Shown here piece by piece: positions 33,801-45,200 of a stretch of 64,000 nt of DNA (position 1 is the stretch's first letter; every line of letters begins with the position of its first letter). The DNA is taken from assembly GCF_030936135.1 (NCBI RefSeq), contig NC_082595.1:113290334-113354333 (forward strand), written 5' to 3'. This DNA comes from Gavia stellata. Taxonomy: Eukaryota; Chordata; Aves; Gaviiformes; Gaviidae. The translations under genes were made by a program, and so were the position numbers. The notes beneath the pieces are model-generated. The model did not search any database. It was not told the DNA's origin and was given only the letters and a program-made list of their open reading frames with translations.

Positions 33801-36124
33801 CATGGTTTAGTGGGCATGGTGGTGCTGGGTTGGTGGTTGGACTTGATGATCTTAAAGGTCTTTTCCAGCCTTAATGATTCTGTGATTCTGTGACCCATGT
33901 GCTTCCCTTCTAGCTACTGGGACTCCTCCTATGACGATGATGTAATGGAGCATCGTGTGGGGTTGAACTTGCTGTATGCGCAGGTGAGGGTTGGTGCAGC
34001 CCAGCTGGGTGAGGAGGGGCACCGCACCCCTCAGCTATGGCTGTGCGGGGTCTCAGGTGGCTCTGGGCCCAGCTGCTCACCAGCTTCTGCTTCTTGATAG
34101 ACGGTGTCGGACATCGAGCATGGGTGGATCCTTGTCAACAAGGAACAGCACCGGCAGCTGAAGTCCCTGCAGGAAAAAGTCTCCAAGAAGGAGGTAGGAG
34201 AGGGCGCGATGCTGTGACTGGAGCAGTCCCAGCACTGGACTGGCACTGGTCCTGTGTGAACGCACGGTGCTGAGTTCATTGCCCGTTCCTGGCCTGGGAG
34301 GTGCGGTGGGAGGGTGGTTGTCTGTGCTGAGTTTCCCTGGCTCTGCCTGCAGTTCATCCGCCTGGCGCAGACCCTGAAGTACTACGGCTATCTCAAGTTT
34401 GACCCCTGCGTCACTGACTTCCCTGAGAAGGGATGCCACGTCGTCGTCAGTGCTGGCAACAACGAGCTCAACTTCCAGGTGCGGCTGCCGAGCGAGCAGA
34501 TCAAGGAAGGCAGCTTCAAGGTCACGCGCATGAGGTGCTGGCGGGTCACATCCTCGGTGAGTGCCACTTGCCTGTGGGGCCCTGGGGAGCAGGGAGGGCT
34601 CTGTGGGATCTTGTGGGACCCGGCTGTGCTGGGCTCTTCTGGCAGCTGTCCCTGGGAAAAGCGCTGTCTGTGTTGCCTGCTTCCAGCCCAGCTGGCCTGG
34701 GGAGGGTCTGAGTCGTGCTTTGGGGCTGAGGGGGTCATCGGTGTGAGGACATTTGAGGGGGCCACTGCTGTGAGGGGACCTGATGGTGGTGGAAGGCCAG
34801 TGGGAGCTGGGCAGGGTGTCCAGCACCCGTCTGGGGGCTGCCCTCCGTCAGCACAGGGGCCTGGGAAGCTGGCCGCTTTCCCTCCAGAGGCTCCCAGCCT
34901 CAGCGTGTGCCCTTGCAGGTGCCGATGAGCAATGGTCCCTCGGGGAGCAGCCCAGGGAAGTCTGAGGTGAAGCTGGAGTTGGCTTTCGAATATCTAATGA
35001 GCAAGGACCGGCTGCAGTGGGTCACCATCACCAGTCCACAGGTAGGGCTGCCTGCGTACCAGGCCAGTGGTGGACAAGGACGGGAGCGAGGCAGCGCTCC
35101 TGTTGGCGTGGTGTGTCAGGAAGGCCGTGGGGAGGCGAAGAGCCTTGTGACACCTCTCTCTTGCAGGCCATCATGCTGAGTATCTGCCTGCAGTCCATGG
35201 TGGACGAGCTGATGGTGAAAAAGTCTGGAGGCAGCATTCGCAAGGTGAGGGTTGGGGCTGGATGTTGTCTCTGGGGTGGGATCCCATCCTGCCCCTGTGA
35301 CTCCCCGGGATCCAGGCTGGGCCCTGCTTGCTCTCCTCAGGATGGGGCCAGCTGAAGGATCCCCAGGGGGCATCTTACCCTCTGGAGCTGCCCGTGGGGA
35401 CCTTGCCACTGAGCTGAGCTCCTCCCCTGCAGATGTTTCGCCGGCGGGTGAATGGGGCCCTGCGGCGCTCAGACAGCCAGCAAGCTGTGAAATCGCCCCC
35501 ACTGCTGGTGAGTGGGACCCTGCGGCCCTGGTAGGGGAGACAAGCGCGACCATGGGCTTCACTGTGTCGGGTACCAGAGCCCACCGCCCCCAGAGGTGCC
35601 ACTGTCCCCTTGGCAGGGCTGGCAGCGGGGAGGGCTGGGGCAAGCCCCGAGGACAGCAGGGCTATGGTAGCCCACTCCCATAGCCCTGGGAAGAGAAAGG
35701 GGTCCTGGACCCATACCCATGAGCTGGACTCCGTCCAGGTGGGAAGGGATGGTGGCCTGGCCTCATCCCGGGAGGGCGAGTGGTTGCCAAGGGCAGGGAG
35801 ATGGCAGGCGGTGGGAAGGGTGGGTGGCGTGTCCCACTGCCTCAGTGCTGTCTGAGCGTGCTGTCCCTGCAGGACTCGCCCGATGCCTCCCGGGAGCCGG
35901 TGGCCAAACTCTCGGTGAGTTGTGCATGGGCGCACTGGCACTGCCGCCCTCGGGCTGAGGCGGGGAGAGTGAGGGTCCTCCCTAACTGTCTCCCCTCTCC
36001 ACAGAGCAAGCTCACCTCTGTCAGCCTGCGAGGGATCAGCCACTCCAGCTCCGCTAATGATGTGGGCGCTAACGACTTCCACGGCAATTACGCCTTTGAG
36101 GGCATTGGCGATGAAGATCTGTAG
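27871..36124 (+). CDS. SNX17: SNX17, sorting nexin 17
   Basis: Endosomal cargo adaptor with an N-terminal PX domain (about residues 1-108) binding PI3P and a FERM-like domain binding NPxY/NxxY tails of LDL-receptor family members, integrins and APP. Exons: 27871-27930, 31180-31254, 31676-31793, 32191-32255, 32435-32545, 32962-33052, 33260-33347, 33914-33983, 34101-34193, 34353-34556, 34919-35041, 35167-35244, 35433-35507, 35873-35914, 36005-36124. All phases agree; the product is 470 aa, the human length. Typical stretches are HVNGVLHCRVRYSQLLGLHE, TLTPAEVEQRREQLEKYMQA, YWDSSYDDDVMEHRVGLNLL and LAFEYLMSKDRLQWVTITSP. The C-terminal IGDEDL, known to bind Retriever (VPS26C/VPS35L), is kept. No break is seen. 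Confidence 0.98.
27931..31179. other. SNX17 intron 1
   Basis: A 3.2-kb intron that starts inside the CpG island. It contains a GGGTCC-type simple repeat (28023-28056) and no other gene or mobile element that I recognise. Confidence 0.6.
28023..28056. repeat. (TCCGGG)n simple repeat
   Basis: About five TCCGGG units just inside SNX17 intron 1. Confidence 0.85.
33708..33893 (+). mobile_element. CR1 3' end fragment in SNX17 intron 7
   Basis: About 185 bp of CR1 3' UTR in sense orientation (GGAACAGGCTGCCCAGGGAG, GGTTGGACTTGATGATCTTA) ending in the diagnostic ATTCTGTG tail repeated twice. It lies just upstream of the exon starting at 33914. Confidence 0.95.
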
Positions 36125-36755
36125 TGCCCCCCCCTTCCTAGGACAGCACCGGCCTGAGAGCCTTCGCTGAGGAATGTACGACCTGCAGACAGGTTGCAAT
36201 CAACGTGCCTCTCACCTGCTACATCCACCTTCCCCTGCTCCCCCCGGGCTGGGGAGCTCACCCCCAGCCCACCGTTGCCTTCGGCGTGGGGGCAGCTGAA
36301 CTCCTGCTGCTGGCTCCAGCTGGGAGAGGGCTAGTTCCTAGGGTGGCACCAGCCCAACCTGAACAGCGTGCCCAGGCTGAGCCCCGGAGCAGTGTTGTGG
36401 AGCCTGGCCCAGCGTGGGGGGCAGAGCTGCCCCTTCCCCAGCCGGGAGGGCCTGGCCCAAGTGCCCCGCTGCACAGGAGGGCAGCTGCCCTAGGTGGCTG
36501 GGGCAGCGGCTTGGCAGCAGCAGCCTGGTGGCACCAAGTGGCCCTCATGAGGCTCCATAATGCCAAATTAGCATTTAGGTTTCTGCTCAGAGACAGACTG
36601 CAGTAAGCTGTCTCCAGGGGCCTCTGCACAGAGCCCCGTCTCTAACCCGCTCATAGACTCCAGCGTAATCTAGGCTTGTAACCACGTATCTCCTGCTGCT
36701 CAGACCGACCAGAGCATTAATGGACAGTAACCGATGTTTACACACTGCAATGATG

Positions 36756-36761
36756 ATTAAA
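36756..36761 (+). terminator. Candidate SNX17 polyadenylation signal
   Basis: ATTAAA, 632 nt after the stop codon. It is the last signal before the ZNF513 3' end on the other strand, so the two transcripts would end within roughly 100-150 bp of each other. Confidence 0.5.
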
Positions 36762-36898
36762 ATGGATTCTGATTGGTACTGGGCTGTCTGTTGGGGGGTG
36801 GCCGCTGTCCCTCCCCGCACACCTTGCCAGCCCTGCGCTGTCCTCTCCTGAAGCAGAACAAGGCCCGCAGGGAGAATAGCAGATAACAAAACTGACTG

Positions 36899-36904
36899 TT
36901 TAAT
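36899..36904 (-). terminator. Candidate ZNF513 polyadenylation signal
   Basis: On the minus strand this reads ATTAAA, about 400 nt past the ZNF513 stop. No AATAAA is seen nearby. Confidence 0.45.
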
Positions 36905-37301
36905 GCTTTTATACACAATATAAATTACACCGACTGGCATGGCAACAGCCAGGAAACCAGTCCTGCCCCCCCCCTCCCCCCTTTTCCCCAAACTCCGGCA
37001 GAGGAAGGCTCTGACAGGCAGGAACAGGCAGGAACCACCCCTCAGGGCATGGCACCTGAGCCTGGCACCTGAGCCACTGGTCATGGCTTCACCCTGCCCA
37101 GGGGGGATAGGGCTGCTGGAGACCCCAGCACACCCACGGGCCCCACGTAAGGCAGCCCTGAGCCCCTGTGGAGTCTGCTGCCTGTCCCTCCCCCAGGGAG
37201 GGCAGGGGCTGTGGCCAGCACGCGGCTGGGGTGCCCCAGGGCTGAGGCACCCCGGGCCCCACGCAGGGCTGGGAGCCCCTGCAGCCTGGCTAAGTGCTGT
37301 T

Positions 37302-40300
37302 TCAGGGCAAGGCCGTGCCCACGGCTGGAGGGGCCAGGAGGGCTTTGGCATTACGCGGGTTTACCCAGCTCTCAGCTGTGTGGCCGTGGATCTTCTGGTG
37401 GCGCTTGTAGTTGTCCCAGTGGCCAGTGGTGTAGGGGCAGTCCCGGCACTGGAAGGGCTTCTCGCCCGTGTGCCGCAGCATGTGCCGCTTCAGGTTCATG
37501 CTCTGGTTGCAGCTGTAGCTGCAGAGGCTGCACTGGAAGGGCTTGTCGCCCGAGTGGATGCGCCCATGACGCTTGAGGTTGGCCAGGTTGCCGCAAGCGT
37601 AGTCGCAGAGCTGGCACTTGTAGGGCTTCTCGCCTGTGTGCACTCGCTGGTGCCGCTTCAGGTTGTCAAGATGGGCGGAGGCGTAGGGGCAGAGTGGGCA
37701 GGCGAACGGCTTCTCCCCACTGTGTGTCTTCATGTGCCGCGCCAAGTGGTTGGGGTAGTGGGTGACAAAGGGGCAGAGGCTGCAGGCAAAGCCTTTGTCC
37801 CCAGTGCCCTTGCGGGGGCTGGCGCCCGGCTCGGTGCCCAGCACTGCCAGGCTGCAGCGCCCACAGACCTGCTCAGCCAGGCCCTCATCCTGCGCGAACC
37901 CGTCGTCCAGCACCAGCCCACACATGCGGCATGTGAAGGGGAAGAGCAGCTCAGGCAGCGCGGCTGCCTCCTCGCCCCGCAGCCGAGCACAGCCGGGCAG
38001 GAAGGGGCCGCTGCCACTGCCCACATGCAGGCTCAGCTCCGGCAGCAGTGGCTCTGTGGGACAAAAACAAGCAGGGCTGTGAGTGGGACAGCGCAGTGCT
38101 GGCAGGGCTCAGCTCCGTGAGGAGCCCCGGGCTTGGGTGGTGCCCCGGCTGAGGCTGGTGGCACATGGTGCCAGGCCTGGCACATGTTGATGGCAGGACG
38201 TGCGCCTTGCCCCTTTCCCAGCCCCGGGGCTGTGCTGTGGGGCTCCCCCACAGCAGCTTTCCCCTGTGCCCCACCCCCCCGCCCTTTTACCTGGGTCCTT
38301 GTCCCGCCGGTGTGGCCCCTCGCCTTCGGGCAGGCGGTGGCTGAGCATGTGCCGCTTCAGGTTGCGGCTCTGGTTGCAGCGATAGTCGCAGGTGGCACAC
38401 TGGAAGGGCTTGTCCTGGCTGTGGACCCGTTCGTGGCGCTTGAGGTTGCCCAGGCTGCTGCAGGCAAAGCTGCAGCACGTACAGCGGTAGGGCTTCTCCC
38501 CCGTGTGCGTGCGCAGGTGTCGGGTCAGGTTCACCAGCTGGGCAGAAGCATAGGCACACTGCGGACACGCAAACGGCTTCTCCCCGTTGTGTGTCTTCAT
38601 GTGGCGCTTGAGGTGGCTGGAGTAGTGGGAAGCGAAGGGACAGAGCTGGCAGGAGTACACGATGCGCTGGCTGCGTCCCCCCTCGGTGCCGGCACACTGC
38701 AGGCAGCTCTGCCCCAGGCTGGCAGCCAGCTGCAGCCCGCACTGGCGGCAGGGCAGCGCTGCGGGGCCAGGCTCCCCGCCTTCCTCGGGGTCACTCTCCA
38801 CACTGAGCTGCTGGTACCCAGAGGAGCAGTCGTCGTCGCTCAGGGCGTATGCCGGGATGGCGATCTTCCCCACCAGGGTGTCTGCTGAGAAGACCGTGGG
38901 GATGGGACGGTGTCAGCCCAGCTGGCCCAGGCACAGCCCCTCCGCTTCTGCCACCAGTCCCAGCAGGGCCTGTCCCAAAGAGGAGACCGCAGCCAGAAGG
39001 GGCCAGGCAGCTGCACCCACCCTAGCAGCACCCAGGAGCCTGCAGGAGCCCACCATGCTGCGCACAGCAGGGTGAGGAGCCTCACGGCCACGACCTGCCC
39101 CGACACCCTGCCGCAGGGCCTGTCCTGGGCACCTCATGACACCCTGTCACCTGCACCCTGCGGCTGGCCAAGCCAGGTGGTCAGCCCGCAGCCAGACCCC
39201 CAGCACTAGGAAGGGTGGGCGGGTACCCACTGGCACTGCTGGGCCCAGCTGGTAGGAAGCAGCGATGGTGGGAAGGTGTTGAGTGCAGCCTGACGCAGGC
39301 AGGAGGGCTGGGTGCCTATAAAGCTTGCTCCAGGTCCCCCCTCGCTGTGCTCCTGTCCCAGCCCCGGGGATGGCAGCTGGCCCTGCTCCCACGGCTGACA
39401 CCACAGGGCTCCAACAGCAGCCCCCCTCCATCACGCAGGAAAACAGACCTTCCCCAGCCCCACGCGGTGCCACTGTCCCATGGCAGTGGGGGGAAGTCTG
39501 TACCAGGCTCTCAGAGGGCACTTCTGCTTCCTGGCTGGGCACAGACCCATCTTCCTGCAGCCCCTGTGCCGCAGGAAGGGATGACAGGAGCGGAGCCCAC
39601 TGGCCTGCTGGCCCTATGCCCCAGATGTGCCCCCAGGCTGGTGCTCGGAGCCAGAAGGGCAGTGACATGCAGCCGAAGCCTTGCCACTACCAGCCTCAAG
39701 CTGTGCCCAGCTGTCGCTGTGCTGTGCCTGACCTGGAGCCCTGGGGCCTGCAAGACCCAACGGCTGCCCACCGCCCCAGGAAGCAGTCTCGGCCATCCCC
39801 TTTGCTGCTGCCCACCCGGCTGGGTCCAGCTCCCAGAGCCCCGGCAGGCGCAAGGGTGAGGCTGCTCCCACGGTGTGGGACGTGGTGGCCCCTCCAGTTC
39901 CTTTTACAAGCACTGCCTGAAGTGCAGATGCCAGAATGGGGCATCCTGTGAGGGCCTGGCTATCGCTGGGGGAACCCTTGGCTCCACCTCAAGCCCCACA
40001 CAGATGGACTCCCCTGCCTCCTCAGCTCAGGCCCACAGTCCGGCAGTGCCACAGCATCCCTAGAGCACTGTCCCCTGAGTGCAGCTGTGTCAGTGCTGCT
40101 CAGGTGGGACAGTGTGGCCCACGGGGTGCCTGGTCCTGCTCCCCAGCTGGGGCTGGTGGCTGAGAGCAGGAAGGAAGATATTTCTGATGGCAGAAGGTCT
40201 GCTACAAAGTGGCTTTCAGCCCTTGCAGTGTCCAGCTCCCAGAGCCGCTGAGCAGGCTTTGTCCTGGCGCTGGGCTCTGCGTACAGGCTGTGGGGGAGCG

Positions 40301-41501
40301 CAGCACTCGGAACAGAACCCCATCTGCCAGGCAGCTGGGACTGCACCTTGGCATAAGAGCGGGAGCTGCCGGCATGGCCAGGCACAGCTGCCGAGCATGT
40401 GGACAGCGAGGGGACAGAGACACAGGGGTCAGGCGGTCCGTGTCCCCCTACGCTCACCATTGAGTATGTCCCCACATTATTCACCGCTCACTGTCGAGGG
40501 CAGCGAGTGATGCTCCCACCGGTCCTTGCGAGGCACCTTAATGGAGCTGGAGCAGCACTCGCTCCTCCGGCTGCCTTGTGCTGCAGGCTGACCTGGAGCC
40601 CGGCATGCCACCAACTGGGCAGCCGCTGGTCGGCCGCACAAAGGGGCCGGCGGCCCATGGGGCAGACGAGCAGCATGGAGCAGAGGCTGCTGGAGAGACA
40701 GCCCTGGCCCAGCTCCCCACACCCCACGCAATGCTGAGGGGTGGCTGTGGGGCAGGACCCTGCAGGGCCGAGGCCCCGGCTCCCAGGTGGGCAGCAAAGC
40801 CCTGTCCCGGCAGCTCGGGGAACTGGTGGCTCCTGGGCAGAGCGGTGTGGACAGCTCTGGGGATGAGCCCGGTGGTGGCAGGGTGGCCTGCCGGCCCCGG
40901 TGTCTCCGCCGCCCCAGACCAACCGTGGGGTCGCGATGTGCCTGGGGGACCTTAACGGGAGGCAGAGCCCGGGGGAGTCAGTGCCAGGAATCGGTGCCGG
41001 CTAGGCAGAGACCACCAGAGCGGGCCCCTGCCGGGGGACGGGGTCTCACCCCGCGGGAGGTGATCCGGGAGGAGGAACGCTCCCGGGGAGGGAGCAGCCA
41101 CCGGGCGGGACCGCTGCCGGGGAGGGCGGCTGCCGGATGGGGCCAAGCACGGGGAGCCGCCAGCGTGGGGCCAGTACCGGCAGGGACGGGCCGCGTCCCC
41201 GCCCGGCGGCGCTCCCGGAGTGGGGGCGCCCAGGACGGCCGTCCCCGCGGAGCGCCGCTGCCGGGCCCGGACGGCGGCACGCACCTGGCGGTCCCTTCTC
41301 GAAGGCCAGGCCGCGGCCCAGCAGCAGGTCGCCGGGCAGCACCAGCGCCGCTCCCGCCGTCTCTTCGGGGCCGTCCTCGGCGTCTGCTGCAACACACCGA
41401 GGGCCGCGGGTCACCGCCGGGCCGCCGCCGCCGCCGCGCCCCGACCCCGCCGCGCACTCACCCTTCACCGGCTGCGGGTGGCTCTGCTTCCGCCGGGGCA
41501 T
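37302..41501 (-). CDS. ZNF513: ZNF513, C2H2 zinc-finger transcription regulator
   Basis: Nuclear DNA-binding protein, linked in mammals to photoreceptor gene expression. Exons: 41501-41462, 41386-41285, 38884-38291, 38053-37302; phases agree and give 495 aa (human 541). The start MPRRKQSHPQPVK matches human. Each of the two large exons encodes a Cys-x2-Cys pair followed by fingers: exon 3 has CRQCG, CLQCA and four C2H2 fingers (about residues 124-235); exon 4 has CRMCG, CGRC and five fingers (about 334-474), joined by TGEKP-type linkers. The fourth N-terminal finger (CATC to HMLSH) is complete. A Glu-rich run present near the human N-terminus is missing. The gene is head-to-head with the RNF19-like gene and tail-to-tail with SNX17. 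Confidence 0.96.
38885..41284. other. ZNF513 intron 2, no other gene seen
   Basis: A 2.4-kb intron with no recognisable repeat or RNA gene. Confidence 0.55.
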
Positions 41502-41640
41502 CGTGGCCGGCCCCGCCGCCGCCCCCCCGCCCGCGGCCCGCCAGCCGCCCGCCAGCCGCCCCCTCCAGCCCGGGGCGGCCGCCGCCGCCCCGCCTCGACC
41601 GGGCACTTCCGCTTCCGGCGCTGGCCCCGCCCTGCGGCGG

Positions 41641-41706
41641 CCGGAAGCGGACGCGGCGCCCCGGAAGCAGACGGAGCGCCCGGAAGCGGACGGAGCGCCC
41701 GGAAGC
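41641..41706 (+). repeat. Tandem ETS-site repeat, four units of 19-20 bp
   Basis: Four units containing CCGGAAGC spaced 20, 19 and 19 bp apart; the last units share CGGACGGAGCGCC. Confidence 0.85.
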
Positions 41707-42025
41707 GCGCGCGGGTTCCGCCGTCGCCCGCTTCCCTCCCGGCACCGCGCCGGCGTCTCCGGCATGCGGCGGAGGGGCCCGGGCCGGGCCGCGGGAGAGG
41801 CGGGCGGAGGCGGGGCGGGAGGGCGGGGCCGGGCCCCCTCGGGCGGGAGCGGGGTCCCGGGAGGGGCGGGCGTCTGTGGGACGGAGGTCTCGGGGGCGGG
41901 GCGGGGGTAGCGGGGGCCCGGCCCCTTCCTGGGCAGCGGGGAGCGGGGGGGGCGTGTGGGGCCTGTGGCAATATCGGCGCTGCGAGCGCGGGGAGCGGCC
42001 GCGGGGGACCATGGCCGGAGAGCGC

Positions 42026-42042
42026 GGGGGGGGGGGGGGGGG
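42026..42042. repeat. Run of 17 G
   Basis: A homopolymer in the CpG island near the right end of the ZNF513/RNF19-like promoter. Its exact length may be an assembly artefact. Confidence 0.8.
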
Positions 42043-42241
42043 CACCGGGGCGGGCGGCGCCACGGGCCGTTGCCGCGGGCCCGGTTGCCGCCTGCCCTGC
42101 GCCCCGGGGCTGACGGTCTCTGTGCCCCACCAGGGGCGGCTGCGGCGACCTCCCGCCCTGCCCCGCCAGGCACGGCACCTCTCCGGGCGGCCGGAGGGCC
42201 GCCGGAAGCCTCGCCAGGCCCCTGAGCCGAGGGGAGAGCTC

Positions 42242-45200
42242 GGTGAGTCGCGTGCCCGTACCGGCGCCGGTATCCGCAGCCCCGCTGGCGGTTATGGCCG
42301 TCCCTGCGCCCCGGCCCCTGCCCTGCTCGACAGTGGACGGGCAGCACCGGCCGTGGGACTGTCCCGTCCACGGAGGAGACGAGCCGGGGCCTTTGCCGGC
42401 GGGGAAGGGGCAGCTGTCCCTGCCCAGGGAGAGTGGTCTGCGGGGAGCGCTGGCGGGGTGGGGGTCCCTGCCAGGCAGGTGCTGGGGTGGGGGGTCTTCT
42501 CAGTGTTGGAGCTGGACGCTCATAGGACCCTGCCCTGGCAGAGCCCTGGGGGACAGCAGCGCCTTGTGCAGAGGAAAGGGCTGAAGGAGCAAGGTGTTCG
42601 GCTAAGGCAGCTGCAGGAGGGAGGTGGAGATGAGATGCTGGAGGCGGAGGGTTGAAACAGCTTTTCTGTGTGTGGCACAGATGGGCTTGTAGAGCTCCGG
42701 AGGTTCTGGGGATCCCGGCAGAGTGGGGCTGGGTGGTCCAGAGCCTGCGTTGCCCTGGGACAAGAGGACAGGGTGGACAGGCAGGCTGGAGAACGGGCAT
42801 GCAGGAGAACACTTGGGTAGCCATGAGTGGCAGTGCTCCGGTCTTTCACCATCCTGTGCTTCCAGCGCTGAGATCCTTTCAGCCTGGATGAGGGATCTGG
42901 GGTTTTTGGGAGTGCAGAGAGGGACTCAGAGTCCTGCCCGTGGTCTGATCTCCAGAGGCGGCTGAAACCATCCTTTGGAGATGTCTACCGGGGTTCTGCT
43001 CCCTTGTACTGTCCTGGGGAGCAGAACAAGTCCAGTCATGGATCAGGTTGCTGACAGAGGTTGCGTTGTCTCTGTCCTTGTGTCCTTGGAGGCAACTGGC
43101 ATAAAGCCCTTAACCACAGTGCTGACCCTGATTTGGGCAGGAAGGTGGACTGGAGACCTCTTGAGGTCCCTTTCCACCTGAATTATTCTGTGATCATGGT
43201 GACCCCCGTGGGAACTGGCTGCAGAGCAAGGGGAGCCCAGCTCCCCACAGCCAGGCACAGGAGGAGAGGCAGCTGCGGAACAAGCCCGGGACTGGCCCCA
43301 GTGTTGGGGCACCGTGGCAGTGCCATGGCTCCTCTGCGGCCATTGCCTCTGCCAGTCCTATCTCCATGGTCACGGCTCTCTCAAGGGCTGCAGAGCTGAG
43401 CCCTATTGCCTGGTTCTCCCAGGAGTGCCTGTGGGCGATGGGCCCCCATGCGACGGAGGTCCCAATTTCACCTGGCATGTCCCTGTGCTTCATAACCCCC
43501 TGTCCCAGAAAATCTCCCCCTGTTTGTGTGGCTCCACTCCCGGACACTCAGACATGCTCTGACCCTGCCAGGCAAGGAGCCTGCTGGGCCCCAGGGACGC
43601 TGCAGTGGCTCCTTGTGCAGCCCAGTCACACCTCTGCTGCCAGGGGACCTCAGCTGTCTCATGCTGTCATGTTTCCCTCTACTTTGGTTGTTTTCCTGCA
43701 GCTTCTGTCTCCGGTGTCCCAACATTGTGCAGACCAGGGACATCCAGGGCTTCGTGTCCTGCTTCTTGGGGAGGAGGGCCCCTGGTTACCCTGCTTGGGG
43801 ACTTGCTGGGCCTGTCTCCAGAGATCGCTGGTGTGCAGCTCTGTGTGTTGAGGGCAGCAGCCCTGCTCTAGCTCAGCTGTACCTTGTACTCGTCCTCTCT
43901 GATGCCTAGGTCCCTGCCTTGGATGTGGTCCCCATCTACAGGACTCGTTCTGCCCTCTCCGAGGCTCCGTTAATAGAGCTGTTTGACAGGTCCAGGCAAC
44001 CCTGGGTGTGTGAGCTGCTGCTGTTGAGCCTTGTCAACAATAGTTTTTGTTTATTTGCAGGTCCCTGAGGGAGTCAAATGTGTTGGACTTTGTGGCAGTC
44101 CCAGGGGAGCAATGACCATGCCGTGTTGTCAGCAATGATTCCCCACTGACAGGTATCTCAGGGCCAGAGGATGGGGCTGCTTAGATCCCTGCCGGTGCGT
44201 CTTCGCTTGTGATGTGCAGCCCTGACCATTTAGTCAAGGTTGTCGCAGTCCCGGTGCAGGAGCGGAGCAGGCACGGGGTGTCTCCCCACGGGCTGGCCCT
44301 GCTGACTGGACAGCTGATATCCGCGGAGTTGGCACAGCCGTTGCTGCTGCTCCAGCGCTGGCTCCTGCTGTTGTGCCAGGCAGAGTCCGTGGTGACGGCA
44401 GCAGTCACCCCAGACAGTGGTCCCGCTGCCCTCCCCCGTGTTTGAGCGCGTTCCTTCCCACTCTCCTTTTGCAGTACCTCCCACTAACAACCATTTAAAT
44501 CCAATCTCAGCCCAGTTTCCATGAGCTCTTCAGTTACCACCTCACTGGAAGGTGCTTTGTCACCTAAGGTGACATGGTGCAGCACCTTGCTCATTCCCAG
44601 CAGAGCAGATGTAATCAGACTCCTCCGTCTCATCTGAGCTGTCGCCAATATCTGCCTCTTCCCATGTCAGTGTTCTGCTGTTCTAGCTATGCTCAAACAG
44701 AAAAACCAGCAGAGGCTGTTAGAGATGGAGGAATATAGCGATGCTGTGGAGGTGTGAAGTGTAAAGTGCAACTTTTTGGGGTATAGATAAGGAAGGAGCA
44801 AGGAGAACAGTGGAGGGACTGACCCTGCTGTTGGGAGGCATTATGGTGTGGCCCTGGACTCGTATGAGCTCTAAGTAAGGGAAAACTGACAGATTTACCT
44901 CTCCTCTCCTGTAAATCACCTGGCTTCTGGTCACTTAATTAACTGGCTCTTGGGTCCCTTGGCTTGGTTGTCTCTTTTACAAACTCAGCAGCAGCTTCGG
45001 TGATGCAGGTTTTAGTTTGGCACCTGACACGTGGGGAAGCACTGGTCAGAAGTGACCAGTCCCCACGAGGCTTCAGGTCCTGCTGCCCTGGCTTGCAGGG
45101 CATGTGGAGGAGCTCTGTCCTCCTGGGACAGTTCAGGATCCAACCTTTGTGGAGGAAGCACTTTCTCTGTGGCAATAAGATGTTCCCTGCTCTCCTGTGA

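Larger units (their letters stand above)
41502..42241. promoter_or_regulatory. Bidirectional CpG-island promoter of ZNF513 and the RNF19-like gene
   Basis: CpG-dense sequence directly upstream of the ZNF513 ATG. It holds two TTCCG elements (about 41,606 and 41,613) and a head-to-tail row of four CCGGAAG cores at 41641, 41661, 41680 and 41699, all matching the ETS/GABPA site. The right end carries a GAGCTCG|GTGAGTCG donor (42241/42242) that could close a first non-coding exon of the RNF19-like gene. Confidence 0.7.
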
